Positions 53,462 to 64,000 of a DNA stretch of 64,000 nt are shown in pieces. The stretch comes from Kuschelorhynchus macadamiae (lineage: Eukaryota; Arthropoda; Insecta; Coleoptera; Curculionidae): NCBI GenBank assembly GCA_030620095.1, contig JAUTXW010000347.1:1909001-1973000 (forward strand). Direction: 5' to 3'. Below the pieces are notes generated by a model. It searched no databases. It saw nothing but the letters and a program-made list of their open reading frames with translations, and had not been told where the DNA came from. How positions within the stretch are numbered: the first letter of the stretch is position 1; the number at the start of each line of letters is the position of its first letter. The translations under genes were made by a program, and so were the position numbers.

Positions 53462-53700
53462 TCTTTTCAAAAGTTTTTTTTAATTACTTTTCGTGGCAAC
53501 CTCGGAAATTGTCATAACATTATGCATATATATGTTTATGTTTATACTTGTGTGCTGTCTGGACGACTAATTTTTTACGTAAGAGATTAGTCGCCCAGAG
53601 AGCACACAAGTATAAACATAAACATATATATGCATAATGTTATATCAAATTCCGAGGTTTCCAGGAAAAATAATAATAAAAAAACTTTTGAAAAAGCCTA
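53462..53700. mobile_element. foldback element, ~110-bp arms
   Basis: Left arm (TTTTCAAAAGTTTTTT ... CCTCGGAAATTGTCATAACA ... CTTGTGTGCTGTCTGGACGA) is the inverted copy of the right arm (GATTAGTCGCCCAGAGAGCA ... AACTTTTGAAAAAG), with a ~20-base loop near 53570-53590. Both sides run into (TA)n tracts. A non-coding MITE-like unit; family unknown. Confidence 0.8.
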
Positions 53701-53768
53701 AAACGTCAAGAAGATAGCGTAGTTTCATTTCACCGAAAAAAACCATTAACCAAGAAACAAGCATTATC

Positions 53769-53952
<184 letters not shown>

Positions 53953-53953
53953 A

Positions 53954-54560
53954 CAGTGTGTCCCAGATTCGCTTCTCTATACAGGGATCTCGGCTCCTAT
54001 TATACCTACAGCAAAGGTTAAATGGGGGAAAGTTTTAGAGGAAACTTATTGCATTCAATATCTGGCTTCAGATTTACGATCGATCAATAAGTTTGGGAAA
54101 TATCGGCGAAAAACCGAAATTGGCGGATTTCGTTTTTCGCCAGTATATCCAGAAAGGTACATTTGACAGCTGTCAGAATGTGACATTATTGGGACACATT
54201 TTTAAGACAAATAAGATGGCGTATACGACACGTCTTCATTGTTTTTTGTTAACCCGCAACCCGCCTCAACTTTCATTTTTCTTATGACCGCCATATTGGA
54301 TTTTTCGATTTTTGGAAAGAGCCTAAAATTTCCAGTCTAGTGATATGTCACAAGTGCATTAAAGATTTTAGTGTTATCAAAATATCACACTTCGTAAATT
54401 AGGTTTCAATGTTTTTAAAGGAGGCCATGATTTATTTGTCACAAGATACTGGATTGCGACTGGCCCTCTTCTCTCAAGTTCGGAATTATGACAGAAGTAA
54501 AAATTAGAGTGTTAAATAATAATTTAATCCAATTAAATGTTGGTTTGGATGAAAATATTT
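53954..54560 (+). mobile_element. M11: orphan mariner-like arm
   Basis: Starts CAGTGTGTCCCAGATTCGCT after TA, continues with the style of the M2 and M8 arms (ATCTCGG, AAAGTTTTAGA, TTATGACCGCCATATTGGAT). No transposase and no matching opposite arm downstream. The right boundary is approximate. Confidence 0.6.
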
Positions 54561-54943
54561 GACTGGTTTAATAACTAATAAAAATTATGATATAAATTGG
54601 AATAAACTTTGAAAATGAAAATAAGAATAATTAATAATACGAGATTCGCTCCTCCACTCTGCTTTTAGTAAAAGAAGCCGTCAGCTTATAGATATACCCT
54701 ACTGTACAATTTAAAGTGTAATTTTTTTAAATTCCACCTAAATTTAAATGGCTAGAACTTGTAGACAAAATGTTTTTTTACATTTTGAAGGCTTATGTTT
54801 TGTGAATACGTTTGTGGTATCAAAGTTTTAAGAGTTGCCCTGGTCTGGTGTATACGAGACAAAAAACAAAAGTAGTATTTTTTAAACGACTTAAATAAGG
54901 CAATTTTACATAGTATGGCAAAGTTGATACGACGGGAGGAAGT
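54561..54943. other. no gene seen
   Basis: AT-rich, no recognised feature up to the 3' tail of the LINE. Confidence 0.45.
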
Positions 54944-55582
54944 ATTTGATTTGATTTGATAATTCTTTATTTTAAATTACATTAGCCAATACAACTGTAC
55001 AAACATAAAATGAAATGACGTCACAATATCAATATTAATTATCCTACAGACTTAAATATTCGTTAATATTATATGGCTCTAGGTCCAGGAGAAACTGTTT
55101 TAATTTGCGCTTAAATATTCTTTCATTTGTTACTCTTTTTAACTCATCGTTTAATTTGTTATATAATTTTATATATATGTAATAAGGTCCTTTTTCAAAG
55201 AGAATTAACCAGTGAACAGGATAATTGATATTAATTGTACGAGTCTTATAATTATGTTGTATGATGGTACCAAGCTTTTGTCTATTTCTGCAAAAGAACA
55301 TTATCGCATCGAATATATACAGAGCATATACAGTCAATATTCTTTTAGATTTAAAAACACCTCTACACGACTCTAAGTGAGACATTCCAAACAAAATTCT
55401 AAGTATTCTTTTGATGACTTTTTGAATGACAAAAACACAGCGTTTTTGTCATTCAAAATCTTAAAGTAGACTCAAAGTTCGCAAAATAAAGTGTTCGCCG
55501 GGCCGAGCTATTTAAATATTTAGTGATTATGCGAAAACAATAACACACCTTATTTAATATTTCAGCAAGCTTATCTATATGA
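54944..55582 (-). pseudogene. LINE-2 C-terminal part and 3' tail
   Basis: Continues the LINE-2 frame on the far side of LINE-1: DWSNHIDKLAEILNKVCYCF, NSSARRTLYFANFESTLR, then after a small frame change VFVIQKVIKRILRILFGMSH, LESCRGVFKSKRILTVYALY, LILFEKGPYYIYIKLYNKL, FKRKLKQFLLDLEPYNINEY, stop at 55044. This is the thumb and C-terminal region of a CR1- or Jockey-type LINE. The 3' end has AATAAAG and a (ATCAA)-type tail at about 54944-54965. Confidence 0.85.
55420..55458. other. 17-bp perfect inverted repeat inside LINE-2
   Basis: TTTTGAATGACAAAAAC (55420-55436) and its exact complement (55442-55458) with loop ACAGC, in the LINE-2 coding sequence where one extra T shifts the frame. Possibly a local template-switch product. 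Confidence 0.7.
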
Positions 55583-55592
55583 TTTGACCAAT
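55583..55592. repeat. target-site duplication of LINE-1, copy 1
   Basis: TTTGACCAAT, identical to 57679-57688. Confidence 0.93.
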
Positions 55593-57678
55593 CTAGTAGT
55601 AGTAGTAGTAGTTAGGGGGAGGTCTAGAGACCTGACTGGTAGGCCTACAAGGCCCTTTCAGTCTACCCCAGCTCCTTCCTCAACCATCACCCGCCACCAG
55701 GTGTACATCCTTGAATCTGCCTGTCCTTACTATGTAAGTCTGCATATTTTTCCATGCAAGATCCTTAACTTCGTCCCTATGCAAGACCGTAGTGCCGAAA
55801 ATATCTCGTCGCAGTCTCGCTCGCGCTTCACATCTGCACAGGAAGTGAAGCGGAGTTTCCTCCTCTTTTTGACACTTGAAGTTGAAGTTCATGTTGTGCC
55901 CATTCGTCGAGTGCTGTCCTTATCTGCTGCCTAGTGATGCCTAAAGCTGGTTCTGGTCCTACATACGGGCTGGTGGCGCCGAGTCTAGCAAACTCATCTG
56001 CCCTCTCGTTGCCCTCAATCCCACAGTGTCCTGGCACCCAAACCAACTTCACTCTTTTACGTCGCGCCAACTGCTCTAGCCTGTCACCGCATTCCTGAAC
56101 CAAAACTGATCCCGCCATCGGTGACTCGAGCGCCTTAAGTGCTGTCTGAGCATATGACAATCTCTACCTCTGCCCCCTCTATGACTTCCTCCATCGTTAT
56201 TGCCATTAGAATAGCATATACCTCAGCCTGAAAGACCGTTGAAAACTTCCCCAAAGGGAAGCTGGACCCGGTTTGTGTAGCCTCAATATAAACTCCAGCA
56301 TGTGTCATACGTGAACCATCCGTATAGCAAACAATTGCCTCTCTGGAGAACTCCAGCCTGTTTCTCTCCCAGTCCTCTCTTTCGGGGATTGAGATACTAA
56401 CCCTTATGCCATCTTAGTCTGCCTGAGGGTCGTGCTACTCTGTAGGTAGATAAAGGGATCTCTCTTTCCACAGTGTGGGAGATCCTTGCATGATCCACAA
56501 CCTCACCTTTGGTATGCCAAGCTCCTGCGTCTTTCATTCGCAAGTGCGCTGCCATAGCCTCTTTCTTAACGAAAGTCGACAATGATGGCAGCCCTAGCAA
56601 GACATCCAATGCTGCTGACGGCGATGTCCTCATTGCTCCAGTTATCGCTAGGCTAGCCAGTCTCTGGACTTTTGCAAGACTGGAACGAATGGTTTTCCTC
56701 TCCACCGAAGGCCTCCATACTATTGAGCCGTATGATATCCTGGGTCTTATGACTGCTTGGTACAGCCAGTGCATGACCCTAGGACTTAACCCCCAGGTTG
56801 TGCCTACCACTCTACGGAGCTGCCAGAAGGTCTCTATTGACTTCCTTATCTGCCTATCGACATGAGTCTTCCAGCTCAGCTTTGCATCTACTGTGACCCC
56901 CAGGTATTTAACCTCTTTTGCCAAGGTCAATTGTTGACTATACAATCTTGGGGGTCGAAAATCTTCTAAATTTCTTCTCCTTGTAAAGAGGATCATCTCA
57001 GTCTTCCGCGGATTGACCGTGAGACCTACCTCATTACACCATGCCTCCAATATATTACAGGCCATCTGCATTCTCTCGCAGATGATGCCCAAGTACTTGC
57101 CTGATATTAGAATCAATCCATCATCCGCATAAGCTTGTGCATAGAAGCAGGCCTCCACGAGTCTGTTGAGCATGACTAGACACCATAGGTGCGGGGAGAG
57201 ACAGCTGCCTTGAGGGCATCCGCCTCGCACCCCGATGTCTATCTGGTACCCGCCCTGACTCGCTTGGACGCCGCGCTCTTGCAGTGCACTTCTAAACCAA
57301 CGCACCAGATTCGTTTTAACGCTCCTGGCTGCTTTATCAAACGCTCCTTCCACATCGAAAAACACAGCTAAAGCTGCTTCCTTAAATTGTAAAGCCTTCT
57401 CAATCCATACTGTGGAGAGCCGACTCCGTTGATCGCCCTCCGCTATATGCATGCTGATTAGCATGAATTGGTGAGACTGCTAGTGCTCCCTCCATTAGAT
57501 GCCTGATGTCAATGATCCTTTCGAATACTTTCATTAGGAAGGATGTCAGGCTTATCGGTCTAAAAGATTTGGCGTTCGTATAGTCCTCTCTTCCAGGTTT
57601 CGGAATGAATTTGACTCTAGCTGACCGGCATACCTCTGGTACGTACCCAAGGGCGATACTTGCCCTGTAGAGTTCCTC
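55593..57678 (-). mobile_element. LINE-1: 5'-truncated RT + RNase H LINE inserted in LINE-2
   Basis: Bounded by an exact 10-bp duplication (TTTGACCAAT). The 3' end, on the minus strand, is a short CTA-repeat tail (CTACTACTACTACTAG at 55593-55608). Both flanks read in the LINE-2 frame, so the host LINE resumes exactly after the insertion. It is distinctly GC-richer than everything around it. Confidence 0.95.
55680..57678 (-). pseudogene. LINE-1 reverse transcriptase with RNase H (I/Loa/R1-like)
   Basis: Leftward from 57678: KEELYRASIALGYVPEVCRS, KSFRPISLTSFLMKVFERII (fingers), a frameshift near 57460, ALAVFFDVEGAFDKAARSVK (motif A), GVRGGCPQGSCLSPHLWCLV (motif B), FYAQAYADDGLILISG (motif C, catalytic DD), EVKYLGVTVDAKLSWKTHVD, IRPRISYGSIVWRPS. 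After the stop near 56397: RNase H with CYTDGSRMTHAGVYIEAT (first D), FSTVFQAEVYAILMA (E), VICSDST (second D), a frameshift, and VWVPGHCGIEGNERADEFAR (third D). Last comes a Cys block CQKEEETPLHFLCRCEARAR. RT plus C-terminal RNase H points to the I/Loa/R1 side of LINEs. The ORF1 and endonuclease regions are missing through 5' truncation. Confidence 0.92.
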
Positions 57679-57688
57679 TTTGACCAAT
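57679..57688. repeat. target-site duplication of LINE-1, copy 2
   Basis: TTTGACCAAT, identical to 55583-55592. Confidence 0.93.
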
Positions 57689-58320
57689 ATAAAGACTCAT
57701 CAATATGAATTCCCAAAAACTTTGTTCCTTTTTGTATCACTACCGGTTTATTATTGATAATTACGTCCTTAGGTATTACTTTTTTATTATGTTTGGTTTT
57801 AAATATAATAATGTTTGTTTTATTTTCATTTAATAGTTAGTCTATTTTTATCAAACCAGATGCTAATTTCTTGAAAAAGTTGGTTACCCTGATCAACAAC
57901 ATCAGACAATTGATACCCTCCGACCAATAAATTTGTGTCGTCAGCATAAGATGTTAATCCAAATTGACTGTTTTCAATCTCAAAATGTAGGTCATTTACA
58001 AAAATTATAAAAAAATTGGCCCCAAAATACTGCCTTGTGGAATGCCCACTGTATTATGCAGAACTTCAGATCTACAGGAAATGTTACCCTCCTTAATAAC
58101 TAGCCTCTGAGTTCTATTACTAAGATATGACGTGAACCATTTTAGAGAATTTTCCCTGATACCATATAATTGCATTTTTTTAATTAAAAGTTCCCGATCC
58201 AAGCAGTTATATGCTTTTGAAAGATCTAAAAATATTCGCATTGCCATTTTTCCCTCCTCCAAACAGTCCAACACTGCTTGCACAAATTGCAAAATCGCAG
58301 TTTGAGTTGATCTTTCCGGT
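57689..58320 (-). pseudogene. LINE-2 reverse transcriptase, central part
   Basis: Leftward from about 58315: RSTQTAILQFVQAVLDCLEE, MRIFLDLSKAYNCLDRELLI (motif A), YLSNRTQRLVIK, EVLHNTVGIPQGSILGPIFL (motif B), a frame change, LTSYADDTNLLVGGYQLSDV (motif C, catalytic DD), NRLTI, IIFKTKHNKK, GTKFLGIHIDESLYW (motif E) up to 57689. LINE-1 is inserted here and the frame resumes at 55582. CR1/Jockey group by motif wording. Several frameshifts. The 5' end stops near 58320; sequence beyond (to about 58445) ends in AATAAAGAATCAAAT on the plus strand and may be the 3' end of another copy. Confidence 0.87.
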
Positions 58321-59260
58321 ATTTAAGTGGAATTTGTGACAATGCTAATGTTACTGAATATTCTGATAAATAGTGTTGACTTATGCGCCAACATTTTACA
58401 GAAAACATTTGGAACTGTAGAAAGTGTAATACAAAATAAAGAATCAAATCTAAATACTTCGGAAACATCTTTTTAAATTAACGTAATTCAGCCTTAAAAC
58501 TGAACAGCCAACAGTTAAGAGCTCCTACGCGGTCCGCCCTGTAAAGACCTTCTTCTTCTGGTAAATAATGCAGATTGGATTGGTGGCCAGTATACCGTCC
58601 GGGCCCGTTGACGTGTGTGATTGAGAGTGATTGACAGGAGACGGCGCGTCTGTGACCGATCCATCCGCTTATAAGGCCCTTTCAGACTCATCTCTCCCCG
58701 TCGTGGTCCGAGATAGAACATCGTCCACCTGGACCCATTTAATTGGGATAAAAAATGGTCCCGCGTTGAGGCTGGTCGTCGATCCTCGCTGCGCCGCCGT
58801 TTATTTGCAAATTAAATTTTCTATTGTTTTTGGTCGGTTTTGGCGTATATTTTTAAATTCGATAATTGTGTCTGATATCTACCTGCGCGTGTCTCGAAAT
58901 TCCCTTAAACGTGCATTCGAAATGGCTTATCTACTGAATATGTAATAACATGAAAGAATGTTTGCTTGAGACACGCCGAAAGAGCAACATGGGGACACGT
59001 CGTCAATCTCACAAAGTGACGTATCTCATAAAAGTAAGTTTTTGAGTTAAGATAAAAAAATTATGTATTTTTGAAAGGTATTTCATCTCACAAAGTGACG
59101 GAACTCAAATTGCCCTGGTTTACTATTTATAATGATATTATTCTTTATCGTATCTCAAAATATTCACTTTTAAAATTTTACAAAATGATTTAACTCGATT
59201 TACGCCTTTTGTGAGATTTCCCTTTTTAACATATTGCAACACACTGCAGACAGTACAACC
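58321..59260. other. no gene; GC-rich islet and short direct repeats
   Basis: 58520-58800 is markedly GC-rich (GCGGTCCGCCCTG, CCGTCCGGGCCCGTTGACG, GACGGCGCGTCTG, GTCCCGCGTTGAGG). Downstream, CTCACAAAGTGACG occurs at about 59010 and again at about 59092, and TTTTGTGAGAT near 59208 in reverse. Open frames have no recognisable domain. It could be a host promoter or first exon, or a repeat; unresolved. Confidence 0.35.
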
Positions 59261-61917
59261 TCCTTTTCTTTTTTTTTTTATTTTATGTTGTTTTTTATTT
59301 TAGGTTGTTTTACTCGGTGCTCAGATTCTTTTATTTCGGAGGCGTTAGGGCGTGAGTTCAAATAATTTAAACAATATTGTGGGCGCCAGGCCTAGAGTGG
59401 CCAAAGAGGTTGAGCAGAAAAGAAAAAAAAAACAAGATAGATACTAATGTACGCTAAGACACAATACTTAAGTTAACTTGTAATGTAGCTTCCCAAAACC
59501 TTCTAATTCCTGCAATGGACAGATTATAAATAAAAGAATGAAATACTAATGCAAGGAAATTTATTGTAAATTGTATATAAAATATAAGTATAAATATCAC
59601 AGTGGTATTAAATGTTGTTCAACACAATCAACAGTAACAATCAAATCACCACATATGAGGTAAAACGATAACTACATTATTCATGAAATTAAATGTACCA
59701 AATGAAATAATATTTATATCTTTGAGTTTAATATCTTGAAAGTACTGAAAAATTTTGATACATAAATTTGCCATAAAAGTTAAATGAACTACCAGTAATT
59801 AAATATTTTGATTATTAAAATTTAAATTATGGAAAACTGATTAAGTGGAAAGATTGGAGTGAATATTTAAAGTATTAAAATTTTTAAATTAAGTAAGATG
59901 ATTAGATGGATAATTGAAAAGAAAGAGAGAGGGCAAGGATACAACCTTGAATTAAATTTTATTTTCTTAATTAAGTTTTATATTTGTTACAAAATATTGT
60001 TGAAAGAGCATAGCATGAATGTTGTAAAAACCAGATTTAATAAATATTATTTTATAAAAAACCTCATATGAGAGATGCAAATATTAGTATCATATACCGA
60101 TATTGGCTGAAAATCACCGATAATAAGAAGATGGGCTGTAATGCAAAATATATTCAAACAATCATAAAACTATAACAGGTGGCTGAAAATCACAGGTAAT
60201 TTTAGGAAGTACTGCCCATTACAAAAAACTTAACACTTATGACACTAAGACATGGGTACCCAATATACACTCAACATACCTAATATAACTTATACTACAA
60301 AAAACATAAAGTCTCTTACTACCTATAAGCTATGAGCACTTACAAAGCAATTATTTAAAAAAAACAATAAGAGTGTTTTACAAAACTCAAATTTAATAAA
60401 ATAAGCCAGAAGATGCAATTCTTTACTCAAAATCAACTAATTAAATAAAATACAACAAAGTATTACTTTGGAGAGTTATAGGTACCGAAATTAGAATAAA
60501 AGTTTATAGTTACTGATTTGCAAATGAATTCATGAGAAACTATTTAGAATTAAATTGGTTAATGACTTAAAGTGACTTTATAAAGGTAATTATAGTGCGA
60601 GAAGGCTGAATAATTGAAAAATTAGCAACGAAAGATCAAATTTCTAATGTACGCTCAGGGTAAGTAGAACACCAGTAGTAAAGCTACCTTTTATAAGCTA
60701 AAACAAGGAAAGGTACTTATCTTTAGACTCGGTGTTGGGTTGGTTCCCTAAATGAAGACTTTCCTCAACGCTTCACGCAGCAGTGGTTAGCCTATAAGCT
60801 CAACCAAAAGAGGTGGTCCTCTAGACGAGCAGACTGCAACGGAGGCCCCAAAACAGCACAAGCCAACAAGGAAAACCGCAAATGCCCCTTTCCAGCTACG
60901 CCACGGTAGTCCAACCAGAATCCAAGTTTTCAACTTCCTGCCTGATGTCCCTAAGTTGACCTGCCTAAGCCACTGTTCTTCCCACAATAAAAGAGTGATG
61001 TTGATTTTATTGTGATTGCGGTATTAATTAAAATATGCTCCTGCTGTAGGTTAAAAGGTCCTTGTAGTAGGATAAAAGCTTCTTGCAGTACGTTAAAAGC
61101 CTGAAAAGATAGAGAAATGTGCTGAGTACCAACCCACGTGGCGACTATTCCATGAACCATCTCCCTAGCAAGATTTTCTAATAATTTTGAATGACTAATT
61201 ACCTGATGTTATGGCTTTGAGTAGTCTTGAAGTGCTTTCCAATCCCAATTAAGGCTTTATAGAATTCGCCGATCAGCAGAACTTCTTACACGTCGTGTAA
61301 AATGGCGGCACAAAAAAACTATGAGAACTAACACTTCATTATTATTCTGCAGAGAGGTAGTAAGAGAGGATCTCTTTGTTCGGTCCAAAGGTTTTATAGT
61401 CCTAACATAGCGAAAAAAATGATGTATCCTGTTCCGGTACATGGTACCAACCTAGTACTCTCGATGACAGAAACCCTCGACAGACATTAAAAAAAATCAC
61501 TTTATCATCCCGAAAAGTCTCAAAACATCTCCCTTTGCTACGGAACACCACCACCGATCACCACTAACGAGACAAAATCAGCTGATATAACCTCAGACTT
61601 TGAAACCCCTGACATAATTTGGAAATAGAACATAGGGTATAACGGGTTGCCTGCAGTAAGGTGTTGCCAAACAACGATCTCGGATTTTATTAACATTAGG
61701 GACTTGTCGCGTCGTTGCTTTATTATTTACGATAATTATTGGTTTGTATTTTATATATTTGACTGTCTTAAAAGAAACAAAATATCAGATTGTTTGTGAA
61801 TAAATAGGTGATAATTAAGAACTTGACCGTTGTAATAATCATTTTCAAAATGATTGTTACAACGGATTTCATTTAGGCGAGTCAAGGCTTGCCTATATAC
61901 TGACATACAGAGGATTT
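59261..61917. other. no gene seen
   Basis: Mostly AT-rich with poly(A/T) runs. 60720-61200 and 61480-61720 are more GC-balanced. No recognisable protein domain, inverted arms or RNA gene. GGGCGCCAGGCC at 59388 resembles, on the minus strand, an LTR-element primer site, but no LTRs were found. Confidence 0.4.
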
Positions 61918-63725
61918 TTTTACGTTATAAATCTGCATTGTAATTCCCAGTAACTTTTCATATATATACTGAAAGATCTTTTTTTTCTGATTCCAAATAT
62001 ATAATACAAGTTGACATTTGGTTCAGCCGTTTTCGAGTTATTTAAGTTTAAAAATCAATTTTCATTATAGACTGTAAAATTACTGGCTATAAAATATCAG
62101 CTTTTTGAGCAGTTGGCTATGGAAATAAACAATATCAACAAATGTTCTGTCAAATGTCAAATTACTGCATACCTAGGCATTATAATAAAACAGCGAAGTA
62201 AAAATTGAATATAAACAACAATTTATTAACAATATATTTTACTCCAAAATACACAGATGAACCAAATAACACAAAACAAATTAATCAGAATGAATTTTTC
62301 CCCTTGATTATCTACACATTCGTGATAAACGTTTCGCAAGTGCTCAACTGCGTTCTCTATAAAATGGCCATTTCTTTCATTTAAATGTCTTATTTCCTGT
62401 GTTATAAAATATTTTATATCTTCAACGTTGTCCAGATCACGTTTATATATTTTGTTTTTAATATACCCCCACAAAAAATTATCCATGGGAGTTAGATCTG
62501 GACTATTTGAAGGCCACGAAATAATTCCATTTCTTCCAATCCACTCGTTGTAATTCTCATCCAAAAAAGTCTTCACGTCACGTACCACATGTGGTGGGGC
62601 ACCGTCATGCGTCATGTTGAAATATTATGTTCATATACTGTCTTAACGATAAGTTTTCTAGCATTTCCTGTAGATAAGTTTCCAGAAATTCTTGAAATAT
62701 TGGTCCGGTTAATGTTCCTTCGAAAAAATAGGGCCCTATTACCCTATTCTTCAGCAGGCCGCACCACACATTAACTGTTCTCTTACCTTGAAATTGAACT
62801 TCCCTTGTGAATTGGGGATTTTCTTGTGCCCAGTGACGAAAATTTTGTCGATTTGGTAATCCACTAGTTGAAAAGCTTGATTCATCGGTCCATAATATAT
62901 TTTTAAAAAAGTTTCTTTCGTTATTTATTCTATTTAACATAAAGTTGCAGAAATTGAGTCGTTGATTCTTGTGCCTTTGAGTTAATTTTTGAACAGTATG
63001 ATATTTATATGGCCTAAATCCATATTTCTTTAAAACCTTTCTAATATATTCACGTGAAGTTCTTTTTACTCCGTAACGGGCCCGCATTTCCTTGGAAGTA
63101 GTTCGCAGTGTCTGACTCGGATTTTCTACGTGATGCAAAGCAATATTTAAATCGTGATTTTCCGTATTATTGTTTAGTTCCCACTTCTTTCTTTGCAAAT
63201 CTGACGTTGTTCTAAATTTGGTGAAAATATTCTGGATTGTCGATCTTGAGGGAATCGGACCATCGGGATGATTTGCCATGTAAGCACGTCGCGTTGCAGA
63301 AGCATTATAATTATTCTCAGCATACAAACAAACAATTTTTCGTTTTCCTGCCACAGAATGAACCATTTAAAAAAAATATATCAAAAAGAATTGATTTAGT
63401 TCTAATAACAGTGATTTAAATGTCAAAGTCATTTCAAAAACATTTGTTAATATTGTTTATTTACATAGCCAACTGTTCAAGAAGCTGTTATTTTATAGGC
63501 AGTAATTTTACAGTCTATAATGAAAATTGATTTTTAAACTTAAATAACTCGAAAACGGCTAAACCAAATGTCAACTTGTATTATATACTTGGAATCAGAA
63601 AAAAAAGTTTTTTCATTCTAGGCAAAAATTTACAGGGCATCCCATTAAAGAAAATTGTATTTTTTGTCGTTTTATATATGAAAAGTTACTGGGAATTACA
63701 ATGCAGATTTAAATAAAAAAAAAAG
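61918..63725 (-). mobile_element. M12: mariner-like element with ~250-bp inverted ends
   Basis: AAATCTGCATTGTAATTCCC, AGTAACTTTTCATATAT, CTGATTCCAA, ACAAGTTGACATTTGGTT, AGTTATTTAAGTTTAAAAAT and TAGACTGTAAAATTACTG near 61930-62090 are inverted at 63505-63710. The right arm holds an extra ~50 bp with TACAGGGCATCCCATT (about 63631), lost from the left arm. The exact outer ends are uncertain; TA-CAGAGG at 61916 is the best left candidate. Confidence 0.85.
62226..63366 (-). pseudogene. mariner-like transposase, DD40D type, broken by one 7-bp duplication (M12)
   Basis: Leftward from ATG at 63366: MVHSVAGKRKIVCLYAENNY, ATRRAYMANHPDGPIPSRST (DNA-binding), MRARYGVKRTSREYIRKVLK, YGFRPYKYHTVQKLTQ, ILWTDESSFSTSGLP (first D), RTVNVWCGLLKNRVIGPYFF, IIFQHD. 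At 62603-62616 CGTCATG is present twice in tandem, shifting the frame. Reading on in the new frame: THDGAPPHVVRDVKTFLDEN (second D), WIGRNGIISWPSNSPDLTPM, DNFLWGYIKNKIYKRDLDNV (third D), HECVDNQGEKFILI, stop at 62226. I count 40 residues between the second and third D. Apart from this duplication no stop or frameshift is seen. The youngest-looking mariner lesion here. No intron. Confidence 0.93.
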
Positions 63726-64000
63726 TTACGACCAAAAATAAAAAAGTTACGGGGGGTGCCAGTTTATACGAAGTCACCCGATACGTTAAACGTTGCGGGG
63801 TGTTGTTTTTCGTTACTCCTCTACCTTTTAAGGTTATATATTTTCGATGGATGAGCTTGTATTATGGAATGACGGACCAAAAAATGTCGTTTTGTCTAAA
63901 TAACTTATATTTCGCGGTTCTCTTGTAAAAGGAACGCACACAAAAACGTTTTACAAAAATGTGTGGCAAAGTGGAAAAGTGATAGTGACAGAATACGACG
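63726..64000. other. no gene seen at window end
   Basis: Moderately GC-balanced sequence with no open frame of interest; may be the start of another element that continues outside the window. Confidence 0.4.

Noticed and set aside
58520..58800. GC-rich islet as a host promoter
   Set aside because: No core promoter elements or adjoining gene could be identified; left as unexplained.
59380..59410. Minus-strand TGGCGCCCACAA resembling a tRNA-Lys primer site of an LTR retrotransposon
   Set aside because: No CA before it, no LTR pair and no gag or pol code nearby.
60787..60987. 66-codon minus-strand frame with a hydrophobic stretch (membrane protein?)
   Set aside because: Short, isolated, no conserved pattern or neighbouring exon; could not be supported.

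Overview
This is a 64 kb piece of an AT-rich animal genome, almost certainly an arthropod and most likely an insect. The evidence is the dense population of mariner-like transposases of insect type (motif W-P-A-R-S-P-D-L-T-P-L-D), hAT, Penelope-like, Crypton-like, Tigger-like and non-LTR elements, short GT-AG introns, long (TA)n microsatellites, and the absence of operons or ribosome binding sites. I found no host protein-coding gene, rRNA or tRNA that I could support. The species cannot be fixed from the sequence.

Layout. 1-1288: decayed mariner (M1), ending on a 323-bp (TA)n tract. 1612-4535: mariner M2, with roughly 600-bp inverted ends and a spliced, broken transposase. 4593-9219: an older relative (M3) whose interior holds a tandemly duplicated copy of an unrecognised cysteine-rich gene family. 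11384-14351: mariner M4 with about 750-bp inverted ends. 15617-19500: a dispersed repeat, a Penelope-like RT fragment, M5 (the only intact transposase) and a Jockey-like LINE with a target-site duplication. 20108-21148: Crypton-like tyrosine recombinase relic. 22540-22945: degenerate 23-bp tandem repeat. 23098-26889: hAT element with an 8-bp target duplication and a 5'UTR intron. 27683-31575: Penelope-like element cut by composite mariner M6. 31575-34556: mariner relic M7 cut by a second hAT (31731-34039). 35619-36440: Penelope-type repeats carrying two hammerhead ribozymes in opposite orientations. 37680-39024: second copy of the unrecognised family. 39346-41420: Tigger relic and LINE. 43263-48338: mariners M8 and M9 inserted back to back on one TA. 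48414-51712: dispersed repeats and decayed hammerhead-like motifs. 52138-54560: mariner fragments, a foldback element and (TA)n tracts. 54944-58320: one LINE inserted in another, with an exact 10-bp target duplication. 61918-63725: mariner M12, broken by one 7-bp duplication.

How it fits together. The window is a nested mobile-element graveyard. The mariner-like elements share an architecture: a TA target, ends beginning CAGGGTG or CAGTGTG, inverted arms of several hundred bases, and transposases with 40 or 41 residues between the second and third catalytic aspartates. The most interesting items are the hammerhead ribozymes (35668-35707 minus, 36244-36283 plus), an intron at the same site in two related mariner transposases, the mariner-within-palindrome composite present twice (M6, M9), and the unrecognised gene family at 5933-8499 and 37680-39024, which may have an RNase H-like fold. 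All calls are by eye from the sequence; no database search was run.
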